From NCBI RefSeq assembly GCF_900142875.1, contig NZ_FRCK01000007.1, positions 62,001-126,000 on the forward strand: a DNA stretch of 64,000 bases, given 5' to 3'. The DNA comes from Paracoccus solventivorans (GTDB lineage: Bacteria > Pseudomonadota > Alphaproteobacteria > Rhodobacterales > Rhodobacteraceae). Below are positions 55,684-64,000 of the stretch, piece by piece. The notes beneath the pieces are model-generated. The model was not told the DNA's origin. It was given only the letters and a program-made list of their open reading frames with translations, and made no database searches. The translations under genes and the position numbers were made by a program. Positions within the stretch are counted from its first letter, which is position 1, and every line of letters begins with the position of its first letter.

Positions 55684-56546
55684 GCGCGCGGCACCCGCGG
55701 GATGCCGCTGCCCGCGGGCTGCATCTGCGCCAGCAGGTCGATGCGTTCCTGTGTCGAGGGGTGGGTGGCAAACAGCCGGTCCATGCGCATCGCCCCCAGC
55801 GGGTTGATGATGAACAGCGCGGCCGAGGCCGGGTTGCGTTCGGCCGGGATGTTCACCGTGCGCCCGGCCGCATTGGCGATCTTGGCCAGCGCCGAGGCCA
55901 GCGCCATCGGGTTGCCGCTGATCTCGGCCCCCGAGCGGTCGGCGACATATTCCCGCGAGCGCGAGATCGCCAGCTGCACCAGCGTCGCCGCCAGGGGCGC
56001 CAGGAACATCGCCAGCAGCGCCCCCAGCGCACCGCCCTGCCGTTCGCGGTTGCCCATGAACAGCATCATGTTGCCCAGCATGGCGATGGCGCCCGCCATG
56101 GTCGCGGTCACCGTCATGGTCAGCGTGTCGCGGTGGCGGATATGGGCCAACTCATGCGCGATCACGCCGGCCAGCTCGTCACGGTCAAGGATGCGCAGCA
56201 GCCCCTGCGTCACCGCCACGGCCGCGTGCTGCGGGTCGCGACCGGTAGCAAAGGCGTTGGGCTGGTCGGTAGCCAGCACATAGACCGCCGGCATCGGCAG
56301 CCCGGCGCGAGAGGCCAGCTGGCGCACCAGCCCGACCAGCTCGGGCGCCTGCGCCTCGGTCACCGGGGTGGCGCCGTGCTGGCGCAGCACCGCCTTGTCG
56401 CTGTTCCACCACGCCCAGACGTTGCCGGCCCCCGCGACCAGCAGCGCCAGGATCGCGCCCCCCTGCCCGCCGATCAGCCAGCCCATCCCCATCAGCAGCG
56501 CCGTCATCGCCGCCATCAGCAGGAATGTCCGCAGATTGCCCGTCAT
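55680..56546 (-). CDS. htpX: membrane metalloprotease HtpX
   Basis: A 288-residue M48-family protease of membrane quality control. Two N-terminal helices ([21 protein letters not shown] and [17 protein letters not shown]) precede the zinc motif [13 protein letters not shown] and the third ligand in [11 protein letters not shown] second hydrophobic pair follows the active site. It degrades misfolded membrane proteins with FtsH. Its position between ruvA and ruvB, overlapping ruvB by ATGA, is notable. Confidence 0.93.
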   Translation of the reverse strand: MTGNLRTFLLMAAMTALLMGMGWLIGGQGGAILALLVAGAGNVWAWWNSDKAVLRQHGATPVTEAQAPELVGLVRQLASRAGLPMPAVYVLATDQPNAFATGRDPQHAAVAVTQGLLRILDRDELAGVIAHELAHIRHRDTLTMTVTATMAGAIAMLGNMMLFMGNRERQGGALGALLAMFLAPLAATLVQLAISRSREYVADRSGAEISGNPMALASALAKIANAAGRTVNIPAERNPASAALFIINPLGAMRMDRLFATHPSTQERIDLLAQMQPAGSGIPRVPRA

Positions 56547-56571
56547 CTTGCCGCCCCCGATCCTCGCCTGC

Positions 56572-57273
56572 CTATTCCTTCGGCGCCAGCAGCCGCAGCG
56601 CCGCGCGGATCAGCGTGGGCGTGGCCGCGCCTGGGTCAAGCGCCGCGGCCTGCGCCACCGCCGCCGCCGCCTCGGAGGCAGCATAGCCGAGATTGGTCAG
56701 CGCCGACAGCGCATCCGCCATCGCCGCCGCCGAGACCGCCGGCGCCGCCGCGGGGGGCTGCGCGGCCGGGGCGGCCGCGGCGGCGGGGGCGGGCTCGACG
56801 CCCGGCCCGGCCGCAATCTCTGCCCCGCCGGCGCCCGCGTCCACGGTCAGCGCGCCGCCCATGGCGATGATGCCGGGGGCCTTGTCCTTCAGTTCCAGCA
56901 CCACCCGCTGCGCCAGTTTCGGCCCGACGCCGGGGGATTTGCGCACCGCCGCCCAGTCGCCCAGCGCGATGGCGCGGCCCAGCCCCTCGGGGCCCAGCGT
57001 GCCCAGGATCGCCAGCGAGACCTTGGCCCCGATTCCCTGCACACTGGTCAGCAGCCGGTGCCATTCCTTTTCCAGCAGCGACGAAAACCCGAACAACTGC
57101 AGCAGATCCTCGCGCACCAGCAGCTCGGTATACAGCGCCGCCGCCTGACCGACGGGGGGCAGCGCCGCCGCGGTGCGTTCGTTGACATGGACGATGTAGC
57201 CGACGCCGCGCACGTCGATCAGCACGTGGTCGGGGGCGCGGTGCAGGATCACCCCGGCGATGCGGCCGATCAT
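56572..57273 (-). CDS. ruvA: Holliday junction DNA-binding protein RuvA
   Basis: A 233-residue protein that binds four-way junctions and recruits RuvB. The N-terminal OB domain begins [20 protein letters not shown]. Tandem HhH motifs include [14 protein letters not shown] and [19 protein letters not shown]. An Ala/Pro-rich linker ([16 protein letters not shown]) leads to the small C-terminal RuvB-contacting domain. The linker makes it slightly longer than usual. Its ATG overlaps the ruvC stop. Confidence 0.96.
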   Translation of the reverse strand: MIGRIAGVILHRAPDHVLIDVRGVGYIVHVNERTAAALPPVGQAAALYTELLVREDLLQLFGFSSLLEKEWHRLLTSVQGIGAKVSLAILGTLGPEGLGRAIALGDWAAVRKSPGVGPKLAQRVVLELKDKAPGIIAMGGALTVDAGAGGAEIAAGPGVEPAPAAAAAPAAQPPAAAPAVSAAAMADALSALTNLGYAASEAAAAVAQAAALDPGAATPTLIRAALRLLAPKE

Positions 57274-57764
57274 GCCACCACCTTGATGCGCAGGCTGCGG
57301 CCCTGCAGGTGGCGGGCGTGGCAGATGGCGATGGCCAGCGCGTCGGCGGCGTCGGGGCCGGCGATCTCGACCCCCGGCAGCTGAAAGCGGACCATATGCT
57401 CGACCTGTCCCTTTTGCGCGTGTCCGACCCCGACCACCGTCTTTTTCACCGCGTTGGGGGCGTATTCCCCGACCTTCAGCCCCGCCTGCGCCGGGGCCAG
57501 CAGCGCCACCCCGCGCGCCTGCCCCAGCTTCAGCGTGCCCACCGCGTCCTTGTTGACGAAGGTCTGCTCCACCGCCGCCGCCTCGGGTGAATGCGCCGCG
57601 ATCACCGCGACCAGCCCGGCGTGCAGTTCGCACAGCCGCGCGGCAAGGCTGTCGGCGCGCGAGCGGATGATCCCGTTCGCCACGTGCCGCAGGCGCGAGC
57701 CGTCGGCGACGATCACCCCCCAGCCCATGTTGACCAGCCCGGGGTCGATGCCCAGGATTCTCAT
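57270..57764 (-). CDS. ruvC: Holliday junction resolvase RuvC
   Basis: A 164-residue nuclease that cuts Holliday junctions. RNase-H-fold catalytic acids are visible: Asp7 in [13 protein letters not shown], Glu in [12 protein letters not shown], and the C-terminal [12 protein letters not shown] pair. MRILGIDPG at 57764 is the normal start. It heads the ruvC-ruvA-htpX-ruvB-thioesterase operon, with successive stop-start overlaps except at the ruvA-htpX boundary. Confidence 0.97.
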   Translation of the reverse strand: MRILGIDPGLVNMGWGVIVADGSRLRHVANGIIRSRADSLAARLCELHAGLVAVIAAHSPEAAAVEQTFVNKDAVGTLKLGQARGVALLAPAQAGLKVGEYAPNAVKKTVVGVGHAQKGQVEHMVRFQLPGVEIAGPDAADALAIAICHARHLQGRSLRIKVVA

Positions 57765-57951
57765 GCGCCGCACCCCTTCCCGCACGGCGCGGCCCCTGCC
57801 CGAAGCCCCGGCGCGACCACCTGCCGCGCCCCTGGGGCCGGGTTGCCGCAAAGCCCTTTCGGGTCCGCCCTCATGCCTGCCGCCTCTTGTTGCGTTTTCC
57901 CAAGCCGCTAGCACGAAACGCGAACATCGGCCAGCAATTTCGCCCGCTTGC

Positions 57952-57980
57952 TTGACATTCCCCGTGCAGGTCGGTGACTC
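57952..57980 (+). promoter_or_regulatory. candidate promoter of the mrp/pha operon
   Basis: TTGACA (57952-57957) is a perfect -35 box. The -10 position 17 bases later reads TGACTC, which is weak. It lies about 20 bases upstream of the mrpA start at 58001, in the 236-base gap between divergent ruvC and mrpA. No other regulatory site was recognised there. Confidence 0.4.
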
Positions 57981-58000
57981 AGGCCCGAAACGGGGGAACA

Positions 58001-60823
58001 ATGACGCCAGCCTTGATCGTCGCACTGCCGTTTCTGGGGGCAGCGCTGCCGGGCCTGATGGTCCGCACCAGCCGCAACGCGGCCGCCATCGCCTGCGGCA
58101 GCTTCACCCTGCTGGCGCTGCTGGGGCTGATCGTCAACATCCCCGCCGTGCTGGCCGGAGAGGTGGTGGCCACCCGCATCCCGTGGATGTCCCAGATCGG
58201 GCTGGATGCGGATTTCATGCTGGACGGGCTGGGGCTGCTGTTCGGGATCCTGATCCTGGGGATCGGGCTGCTCATCATCCTCTATGCGCGGTTCTACCTG
58301 TCCCAACAGGACGCGGCGGGGCCGTTCTTCACCTATCTGATGCTGTTCCAGGGCGCGATGACCGGAATCGTGCTGTCCGACAACATCCTGATGCTGCTGG
58401 TGTTCTGGGAACTGACCTCACTGTCCTCGTTCCTGCTGATCGGCTTCTGGAAGCACCTGCCCGAGGGGCGGCAGGGCGCGCGCATGGCGCTGAATGTGAC
58501 CGCAATGGGGGGGCTGGCGATGATCGCGGGCTGCCTGTTGCTGGGGCAGGTCGCGGGCAGCTATCGCCTGTCCGACATCATCGCGCAGCGCGAGGCGATC
58601 CAGTCCTCGGCGCTCTACCTGCCGGCGCTGTTGCTGATCCTGCTGGGCGCCTTCACCAAATCGGCGCAATTCCCGTTCCATTTCTGGCTGCCGCGCGCCA
58701 TGGCGGCGCCGACGCCGGTCAGCGCCTATCTGCACTCGGCCACCATGGTGAAGGCCGGGATCTTCCTGATGGCGCGGCTGTGGCCGGCGCTGGCGGGCAC
58801 GCCCGAGTGGTTCGGCATCGTCGCCACCGTCGGGCTGGTCACCATGCTGATTGGCGGCGCCATCGCGCTGTTCCAGGACGACCTCAAGGGGCTGCTGGCC
58901 TATTCCACCGTTAGCCACCTGGGGCTGATCACCATGCTGCTGGGCTTCGGGACCGAGGCCGCGGCCACCGCCGCCATGTTCCACATCGTCGCCCATGCCA
59001 GCTTCAAGGCCGCGCTGTTCATGGGCGCGGGCATCATCGACCACGCCGCGCATACGCGGTCGATCCGGCGGCTGGGGGGGCTGCGCACGCTGATGCCGCT
59101 GACCTTCGGGCTGGTGCTGATCGCCTCGCTGTCGATGGCGGGGATCCCGCCGTTCAACGGCTTCCTGTCCAAGGAGATGATGCTGGAACAGGCCGCCAGT
59201 GCGGCCGGGTTGTTCGGGGCGGTGGCGACGCTGGCCTCGGTGTTTTCGGTTGCCTATTCGCTGCGGCTGGTCGCGCATGTGTTCCTGGGGCCGGTGCGCC
59301 ACGATTATCCCACCGCGCCGCACGACCCCGGCGCGGGGCTGTGGCTGGGGCCGGCGCTGCTGGTGGCGGTGGTGATCCTTAGCGGGCTGTTCCCGAATGC
59401 CACGCTGGGCTGGATCGTCACGGCGGCAGCCTCGGCGGTCACCGCGCAGGCGCTGCACCCGCATTTCGCGCTGTGGCACGGCGTGAACCCGGCGCTGCTG
59501 ATGTCGGCGCTGGCCGTCGCCGGGGGTGCGGCGCTGCTGGTGCTGTGGCAGCCCGCCGACAGGCTGCGCCAGGCCCTGCCGCACATCGACGCCAAGGCGA
59601 TGTTCGACGCCATCGTCGGCGCGGCCGAGCGTCTGGCCGCGGCCTTTACCGACGGGTTTTCCAACGGCTCGATGTCGCGGGCACTGGCGGCGCAGCTGCT
59701 GCTGGCGCTGATCTGCGGGCTGGCCGCTTGGCACAGCGGATTGGCAGGCCCCGCCGCGCGCCCGATGCTGCCGGTCACCCCGGTGGCGCTGGTCGGCTGG
59801 GTGATGATGCTGGTCGGCATCGGCACGCTGGTGGCGCTGCACCGCCGCCGCATCCTGGCGCTGGTGCTGGTGGGGATCGTCGGGCTGATCGTCTCGGTCA
59901 CCTTCGTCTATTTCTCGGCCCCTGATCTGGCGCTGACCCAGATCTCGGTCGAGGTGGTCACGGTCATCCTGCTGCTGCTGGCGCTGAACTTCCTGCCCAA
60001 GCGGACGGTGCTGGATACCTCGGACCTCAAGCGCGGCAGCGACGCCTTTGTCGCAGCGCTGGCGGGGCTGGGGGTCGGCGGGCTGGCCTTCGCGATCATG
60101 CGCCGCGATTTCGCGTTCCCGTCGATTTCCGGCTACATGGTGGAAAACAGCTACAAGCTGGGCGGCGGCGACAACGTGGTCAACGTGATCCTGGTCGATT
60201 TCCGCGGCTACGACACCTATGGCGAAATCACCGTGCTGGGCATCGCCGCCCTGACCATCTTTGCCCTGACCGAGACGCTGCTGGGCGGGCGCGGCGCGCA
60301 CCGGCTGCACCAATGGGTGCGCGACATGCGCCGCGCCGGCGACCGCCACCCGCTGATGCTGGGGGTGGCGACGCGGGCGCTGCTGCCGCTGACGCTGGTG
60401 GTCGGGCTCTACATCTTCCTGCGCGGGCACAACGCCCCGGGCGGGGGCTTCGTCGCCGGGCTGATCGTGTCGGTGGCGCTGGTGATGCACTACATGGCCT
60501 CGGGGTTTGCCTGGGCGATGCAGCGCCAGTCGATCCCCTATCACGCGCTGATCGCGCTGGGGGTGCTGGCGGCAGGCGTCACCGGCGCGGGGGCGTGGTT
60601 CGCCGGGCAGCCGTTCCTGACCTCGGCCTTCGGCTATGTGCATCTGCCGGGGATCGAGCCGATCGAGCTGGCCACCGCCATGGGCTTCGACACCGGGGTG
60701 TTCCTGTGCGTGGTGGGCGCGGTGATGCTGGCGCTCAATTCGCTCAGCCGGATCGCGCGCGAGGCGGGGCGGGACCATGCCGCCGCCGATGCCGCCGCGC
60801 CCATCCCAGCAACCCAAGCGTAA
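58001..60823 (+). CDS. mrpA: Mrp/Pha cation:proton antiporter subunit A (fused A+B)
   Basis: A 940-residue membrane protein. The N-terminal two-thirds are NuoL/ND5-like ([11 protein letters not shown]-type [34 protein letters not shown]). The last 250 residues are an MrpB-like domain (VFYFS-type [19 protein letters not shown], then [15 protein letters not shown]). This matches the PhaA (PhaAB) form of rhizobia, which exchanges K+ or Na+ for protons. It starts at 58001 after GGGGGAACA; all seven subunit functions follow. Confidence 0.94.
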   Translation: MTPALIVALPFLGAALPGLMVRTSRNAAAIACGSFTLLALLGLIVNIPAVLAGEVVATRIPWMSQIGLDADFMLDGLGLLFGILILGIGLLIILYARFYLSQQDAAGPFFTYLMLFQGAMTGIVLSDNILMLLVFWELTSLSSFLLIGFWKHLPEGRQGARMALNVTAMGGLAMIAGCLLLGQVAGSYRLSDIIAQREAIQSSALYLPALLLILLGAFTKSAQFPFHFWLPRAMAAPTPVSAYLHSATMVKAGIFLMARLWPALAGTPEWFGIVATVGLVTMLIGGAIALFQDDLKGLLAYSTVSHLGLITMLLGFGTEAAATAAMFHIVAHASFKAALFMGAGIIDHAAHTRSIRRLGGLRTLMPLTFGLVLIASLSMAGIPPFNGFLSKEMMLEQAASAAGLFGAVATLASVFSVAYSLRLVAHVFLGPVRHDYPTAPHDPGAGLWLGPALLVAVVILSGLFPNATLGWIVTAAASAVTAQALHPHFALWHGVNPALLMSALAVAGGAALLVLWQPADRLRQALPHIDAKAMFDAIVGAAERLAAAFTDGFSNGSMSRALAAQLLLALICGLAAWHSGLAGPAARPMLPVTPVALVGWVMMLVGIGTLVALHRRRILALVLVGIVGLIVSVTFVYFSAPDLALTQISVEVVTVILLLLALNFLPKRTVLDTSDLKRGSDAFVAALAGLGVGGLAFAIMRRDFAFPSISGYMVENSYKLGGGDNVVNVILVDFRGYDTYGEITVLGIAALTIFALTETLLGGRGAHRLHQWVRDMRRAGDRHPLMLGVATRALLPLTLVVGLYIFLRGHNAPGGGFVAGLIVSVALVMHYMASGFAWAMQRQSIPYHALIALGVLAAGVTGAGAWFAGQPFLTSAFGYVHLPGIEPIELATAMGFDTGVFLCVVGAVMLALNSLSRIAREAGRDHAAADAAAPIPATQA

Positions 60824-60836
60824 GGAGGCCGGCAGG

Positions 60837-61184
60837 ATGGAGTTCCTCATCGCCTCGGCCATCGGCAGCCTGACCGCCGCCGGAGTCTATCTGTCGCTGC
60901 GCAAGCGCAGCTTTGCCGTCGTGCTGGGTATGACGCTGCTGACCTATGCCACCAACCTGTTCCTGTTCGTCACCGGCCGGCTGGTGATCGACCAGCCGCC
61001 GGTGCTGCGCGAGGGCGTCACCGCCTATACCGACCCGCTGCCGCAGGCGCTGGTGCTGACCGCCATCGTGATTTCCTTTGGCATGACCGCGGTGGTGGTG
61101 ATGATGGCGCTTGGCAGCTTCATCGAGGGGGGCGACGACCGCATCGACCTGCCCCGCCGCGACCGCGAGGGGCCGGGCGCATGA
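60837..61184 (+). CDS. mrpC: Mrp/Pha antiporter subunit C
   Basis: A 115-residue NuoK-like subunit with three membrane helices (LIASAIGSLTAAGVYLSL, AVVLGMTLLTYATNLFLF, LPQALVLTAIVISFGMTAVV). The DPLPQALVLTAIVI stretch is the MrpC hallmark. A strong AAGGAGG precedes the ATG. Its stop overlaps the mrpD start (ATGA). Confidence 0.94.
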   Translation: MEFLIASAIGSLTAAGVYLSLRKRSFAVVLGMTLLTYATNLFLFVTGRLVIDQPPVLREGVTAYTDPLPQALVLTAIVISFGMTAVVVMMALGSFIEGGDDRIDLPRRDREGPGA

Positions 61185-62731
61185 ACCACTGGCTTGTCGT
61201 CCCCGTGGTGCTGCCGGCCTTCGCCGGGCCGCTGATCGTGCTGGCGATGCGGCACGATCTGGTGCTGCAACGGGTGTTTTCCACCGCCGCCACCGCCGCG
61301 CAGCTGTTGCTGGCGCTGTGGCTGCTGCTGCAATCCATGGGCGGAGAGATCCAGGTCTATCGCCTTGGCAACTGGGCCGCGCCCTTCGGGATCGTGCTGA
61401 TGCTGGACCGGCTGGCGGCCCTGATGCTGGTGCTGGCCGGGGTGCTGGGGCTGGTGATCCAGCTTTACGCCATCGGTTCCGGCTGGGACCGGCGCGGGCG
61501 GCATTTCCATTCGCTGTGGCAGTTCCAGCTGATGGGGATCAACGGCGCCTTCCTGACCGGCGACGCCTTCAACCTGTTCGTGCTGTTCGAGATCCTGCTG
61601 ATCGCCAGCTACGGGCTGATGATCCACGCGGGCGGAGAGCTGCGGCTGCGCGCCGGCGTGCAATATGTCGTCTACAACCTGCTGGGGTCGTCGCTGTTCC
61701 TGGCGGCGCTGGGGACGCTTTATGCCGTCACCGGCACGCTGAACATGGCCGACATGGCCGCCAGGATCGCCCTGCTTCCGGCCGAGGATACCGCCCTGCT
61801 GCGGGTCGGCGCGGTGCTGCTGATGCTGGTGTTCGCGGTCAAGGCGGCGCTGGTGCCGCTGCATTTCTGGCTGCCGGCCACCTATGCGCGGGCGCCGGGG
61901 CCGGTGGCGGCGCTGTTCGCCATCATGACCAAGGTCGGCATCTACGGGATCATCCGCTTTTTCACGCTGGTGTTCCCCTCGGACGACGCGCTGATGCGGC
62001 TTGCCGCCGACATCCTGCTGCCGGCGGCGCTGGTGACGCTGGTCGTGGGCCAGCTGGGGGTGCTGGGCGCGCGCCACATGGGGCGGATGACCGCCTTCGC
62101 CGCGCTGGGGTCGGTGGGGACGGTGATGGTGGCGGTGGCGCAGTTCCAGCCAGCCGGGCTGGCGGCGGGGATCTGGTATCTGGTGCATTCGACGCTGGCT
62201 ACCGCGGCGCTGTTCCTGGCGGTGGACCTGATCGGCACCCGCCGGCAGGGCGGCAGCCTGTGGCTGCGACCGGCGCCGCCCATCGTGCAGGCGGGCATCG
62301 TCGCCGCGCTCTATTTCGCCGCCGCCATCGCCATGGCCGGGCTGCCGCCGCTGTCGGGGTTCCTGGGCAAGCTGGCGGTGCTGCAATCCGTGCGCGAGGG
62401 CGACCTGACGGCGCTGATCTGGACGGTGATCCTGGTCACTTCGCTGTTCGGGATCGTGGGGCTGACGCGGGCCGGCTCGATCGTGTTCTGGAAGGCGCAT
62501 GAGGACGGCACCCCAGCCCCCCACCCCGCCGAAGAGCCGCAGCCGGATGCGCCGGGCTTCCCCTCGGCCGCGCTGGCGCTGACCTCGGTCGGGGCGCTGA
62601 TTGCCGCGATGGTGGTGCTGACGGTGCTGGCCGGGCCGATGATGCGGTTCGCGCAAGACACTGCCGCGCAGCTGAGCGACCCGCAGCGCTATATCGAGGC
62701 CGTCCTTGAACGGCAGGAGGGGGTGAAATGA
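61181..62731 (+). CDS. mrpD: Mrp/Pha antiporter subunit D
   Basis: A 516-residue NuoN/NuoM-like subunit with about 14 membrane helices. VFAVKAALVPLHFWLPATYA and the transmembrane Lys and Glu residues (FEILLIASYGL) are those that carry protons in the family. It is followed directly by mrpE with an ATGA overlap, as is usual in the operon. Confidence 0.95.
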   Translation: MNHWLVVPVVLPAFAGPLIVLAMRHDLVLQRVFSTAATAAQLLLALWLLLQSMGGEIQVYRLGNWAAPFGIVLMLDRLAALMLVLAGVLGLVIQLYAIGSGWDRRGRHFHSLWQFQLMGINGAFLTGDAFNLFVLFEILLIASYGLMIHAGGELRLRAGVQYVVYNLLGSSLFLAALGTLYAVTGTLNMADMAARIALLPAEDTALLRVGAVLLMLVFAVKAALVPLHFWLPATYARAPGPVAALFAIMTKVGIYGIIRFFTLVFPSDDALMRLAADILLPAALVTLVVGQLGVLGARHMGRMTAFAALGSVGTVMVAVAQFQPAGLAAGIWYLVHSTLATAALFLAVDLIGTRRQGGSLWLRPAPPIVQAGIVAALYFAAAIAMAGLPPLSGFLGKLAVLQSVREGDLTALIWTVILVTSLFGIVGLTRAGSIVFWKAHEDGTPAPHPAEEPQPDAPGFPSAALALTSVGALIAAMVVLTVLAGPMMRFAQDTAAQLSDPQRYIEAVLERQEGVK

Positions 62732-63219
62732 TCCGCCGCATCCTTCCGCATCCGCTGCTGTCGCTGTTCGTGGCGCTGATCTGGATGCTGCTGGTCAACC
62801 GCTTTGCCTGGGGCTCGCTGCTGTTCGCGCTGGCGCTGGGGGTGATCATCCCCATCGTCACCGCAAGCTACTGGCCCGACCGCGCCCGCATCCGCAACCC
62901 GCTGGCGATCGCGGGCTATGTCGTGATCGTCCTGCACGACATCATCAAGGCCAATATCGACGTGGCGAAGATCGTGCTGTTCAAGCCCTCGCGCGATCTG
63001 CAGCCGGCCTGGCTGGTGGTGCCGCTGGAGATCACCACCCCCGAGGCCATCGCCGTCCTGATGGGCACCATCACCCTGACCCCCGGCACCGTCAGCTGCG
63101 ACCTGGCCGAGGACGGCAGCGCGCTGCTGGTCCACGCGCTGCACTGCCCCGACCCGGAAAGCACCATCGACGAGATGAAGACCCGCTACGAGGCCCGCCT
63201 GAAGGAGATCTTCCTGTGA
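62728..63219 (+). CDS. mrpE: Mrp/Pha antiporter subunit E
   Basis: A 163-residue subunit. Two membrane segments at the N-terminus (LLSLFVALIWMLLVNRFAWGS, LLFALALGVIIPIV) and the soluble part (KANIDVAKIVLFKPSRDLQP, TITLTPGTVSCDLAEDG) match MrpE. It overlaps mrpD and mrpF by four bases each. Confidence 0.94.
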   Translation: MIRRILPHPLLSLFVALIWMLLVNRFAWGSLLFALALGVIIPIVTASYWPDRARIRNPLAIAGYVVIVLHDIIKANIDVAKIVLFKPSRDLQPAWLVVPLEITTPEAIAVLMGTITLTPGTVSCDLAEDGSALLVHALHCPDPESTIDEMKTRYEARLKEIFL

Positions 63220-63491
63220 GCATCCTCAACCTGGCGCTGCTGTTCGCCTTTGGCTGCTTTTCGCTGGCGCAGCTTCTGTGCCTGTACCGGGTGATGCGGG
63301 CCACCGGCTTTTCCGACCGGGTGCTGGCGCTGGACACCATGGCGATCAACATGATCGCGCTGCTGACGCTGTTCGGCATCCAGCGCGGCGCGCAGGTGTA
63401 TTTCGAGGCCTCGATGCTGTTTGCGATGGTCGGATTCATCTCGACCGTCGCATTCGCCAAGTTCATCCTGCGCGGGGATATCATCGAATGA
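63216..63491 (+). CDS. mrpF: Mrp/Pha antiporter subunit F
   Basis: A 91-residue subunit with three membrane helices (LNLALLFAFGCFSLAQLLCL, MAINMIALLTLFGI, EASMLFAMVGFISTVAFAKF). It starts at GTG in a GTGA overlap with mrpE. The block DRVLALDTMAINMIA is typical of MrpF/PhaF. Confidence 0.93.
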   Translation: MSILNLALLFAFGCFSLAQLLCLYRVMRATGFSDRVLALDTMAINMIALLTLFGIQRGAQVYFEASMLFAMVGFISTVAFAKFILRGDIIE

Positions 63492-63892
63492 GCATCCTCG
63501 GCGAAATCCTGATCGCGGCGCTGCTGGTGTCGGGCGGCGTCTTCGGGCTGGTCGGGGCCTGGGGGCTGGTGCGGCTGCCCGACATGATGACGCGGCTGCA
63601 CGGGCCGACCAAGGCGGCGACGCTGGGGGTGGGGTCGGTGCTGATCGCCTCGATGCTGCATTTCTGGCTGCACCACGGGGTGCTCAGCTGGCACGAGTTG
63701 CTGATCACCATCTTCGTGCTGATCACCTCACCCATCACCGGGCTGTTCATCGCCAAGGCGCATATGCACCTGTCCTGGCAGCAGGGCGAGCTGCCACGCC
63801 CGCCCTCGGGGGTGGAGTGGTGCACCTATGGGCGCGGCGCGGAAAACAGCCCCATCGTGACCGTGGACGGGCCGGAGAAACCCTGCGAGTGA
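63488..63892 (+). CDS. mrpG: Mrp/Pha antiporter subunit G
   Basis: A 134-residue subunit with three membrane helices. GLVRLPDMMTRLHGPTKAAT is the MrpG signature, followed by ITSPITGLFIAKAHM. It overlaps mrpF by ATGA and ends the operon. The C-terminal 30 residues (PRPPSGVEWCTYGRG...) are a longer tail than in Bacillus MrpG. Confidence 0.93.
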   Translation: MSILGEILIAALLVSGGVFGLVGAWGLVRLPDMMTRLHGPTKAATLGVGSVLIASMLHFWLHHGVLSWHELLITIFVLITSPITGLFIAKAHMHLSWQQGELPRPPSGVEWCTYGRGAENSPIVTVDGPEKPCE

Positions 63893-63952
63893 CGGGCTGC
63901 GGCACTGTGTCTGAGCATCTTCGGGCGCGGAGCCGCTTTCCCTGAAAACGCT

Positions 63953-64000
63953 TCAGCGCCGCGGATGCGCGGCGCGGTGCACGGCCAGCAGATGCGCGTC
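63953..64000 (-). CDS. 3' end of an unidentified minus-strand gene
   Basis: From the right edge the minus strand reads DAHLLAVHRAAHPRR followed by TGA (63953-63955). Only 15 codons are in the window, so the product cannot be named. It would be convergent with mrpG, 60 bases away. Confidence 0.35.
   Translation of the reverse strand, partial: DAHLLAVHRAAHPRR

Overview
The window is about 64 kb of very GC-rich chromosome from an alphaproteobacterium, most probably Rhodobacterales (Rhodobacteraceae/Paracoccaceae type). The evidence is the mix of family types: a CenR-like response regulator, a TsaE-AmgK fusion next to MurU and AddAB, a PhaA-type (MrpA+MrpB fused) cation antiporter operon, a GTP cyclohydrolase II with a degenerate RibB-like front half, and a 'quinoprotein relay' SoxYZ-like carrier. 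It is almost entirely core chromosome: no rRNA, tRNA, integrase, transposase, prophage or CRISPR array was seen, and no stretch longer than 300 bases lacks a gene.

Layout. 1-6.2 kb: end of a thioesterase gene, UMF1-type MFS transporter, murein endopeptidase MepA, a phytase/esterase-like lipoprotein, the queuosine-precursor transporter YhhQ, an 18-codon ORF with its own terminator, and (minus strand) a thiolase followed by a helix-hairpin-helix protein. 6.3-15.3 kb: transglycosylase-like lipoprotein, LolA, UbiH-type hydroxylase, amidase, DapC-like aminotransferase, FtsK and a DUF2268-like protein. 15.3-22.6 kb: rhomboid protease, L,D-transpeptidase, RibA, CenR, glutathionyl-hydroquinone reductase, exonuclease III, CnoX-like thioredoxin, LON-domain protein and a YcaR/Trm112-like protein. 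22.6-31.5 kb: DUF1003 protein, ArgC, DUF779 protein, a zinc metallohydrolase facing a SoxYZ-like carrier, aldo/keto reductase, nitronate monooxygenase-like protein, and an NCS2 nucleobase permease facing an IclR regulator. 31.5-40.4 kb: a tightly overlapping tsaE-amgK / murU / addB / addA run, then trxA. 40.4-50.6 kb (minus): GGDEF-EAL protein, pheT, a small AT-richer insertion with brnA and broken brnT, pheS, a cytochrome P450, rplT, rpmI and pyk. 50.7-57.8 kb: N-formylglutamate amidohydrolase-like gene, priA, and the ruvC-ruvA-htpX-ruvB-thioesterase operon. 58.0-63.9 kb: a complete mrp/pha Na+(K+)/H+ antiporter operon, then the tail of a minus-strand gene.

Functionally the window is rich in cell-wall and envelope genes (MepA, transglycosylase-like lipoprotein, L,D-transpeptidase, AmgK/MurU recycling, LolA, CenR, FtsK) and in recombination/repair genes (AddAB, RuvABC, PriA, ExoIII).

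The most striking unexplained structure is a family of about 15 intergenic repeats. Each combines a GC hairpin with a conserved tail (GGRTATTT, a short spacer, then GAAG), and four copies carry a central GAAAACAG...CTGTTTTC hairpin. They sit next to gene 3' ends, in both orientations and sometimes head to head. Secondary points of interest are the broken BrnTA locus between pheS and pheT, the P450 between rplT and pheS, and a quinoprotein-relay gene pair with no quinoprotein dehydrogenase beside it.
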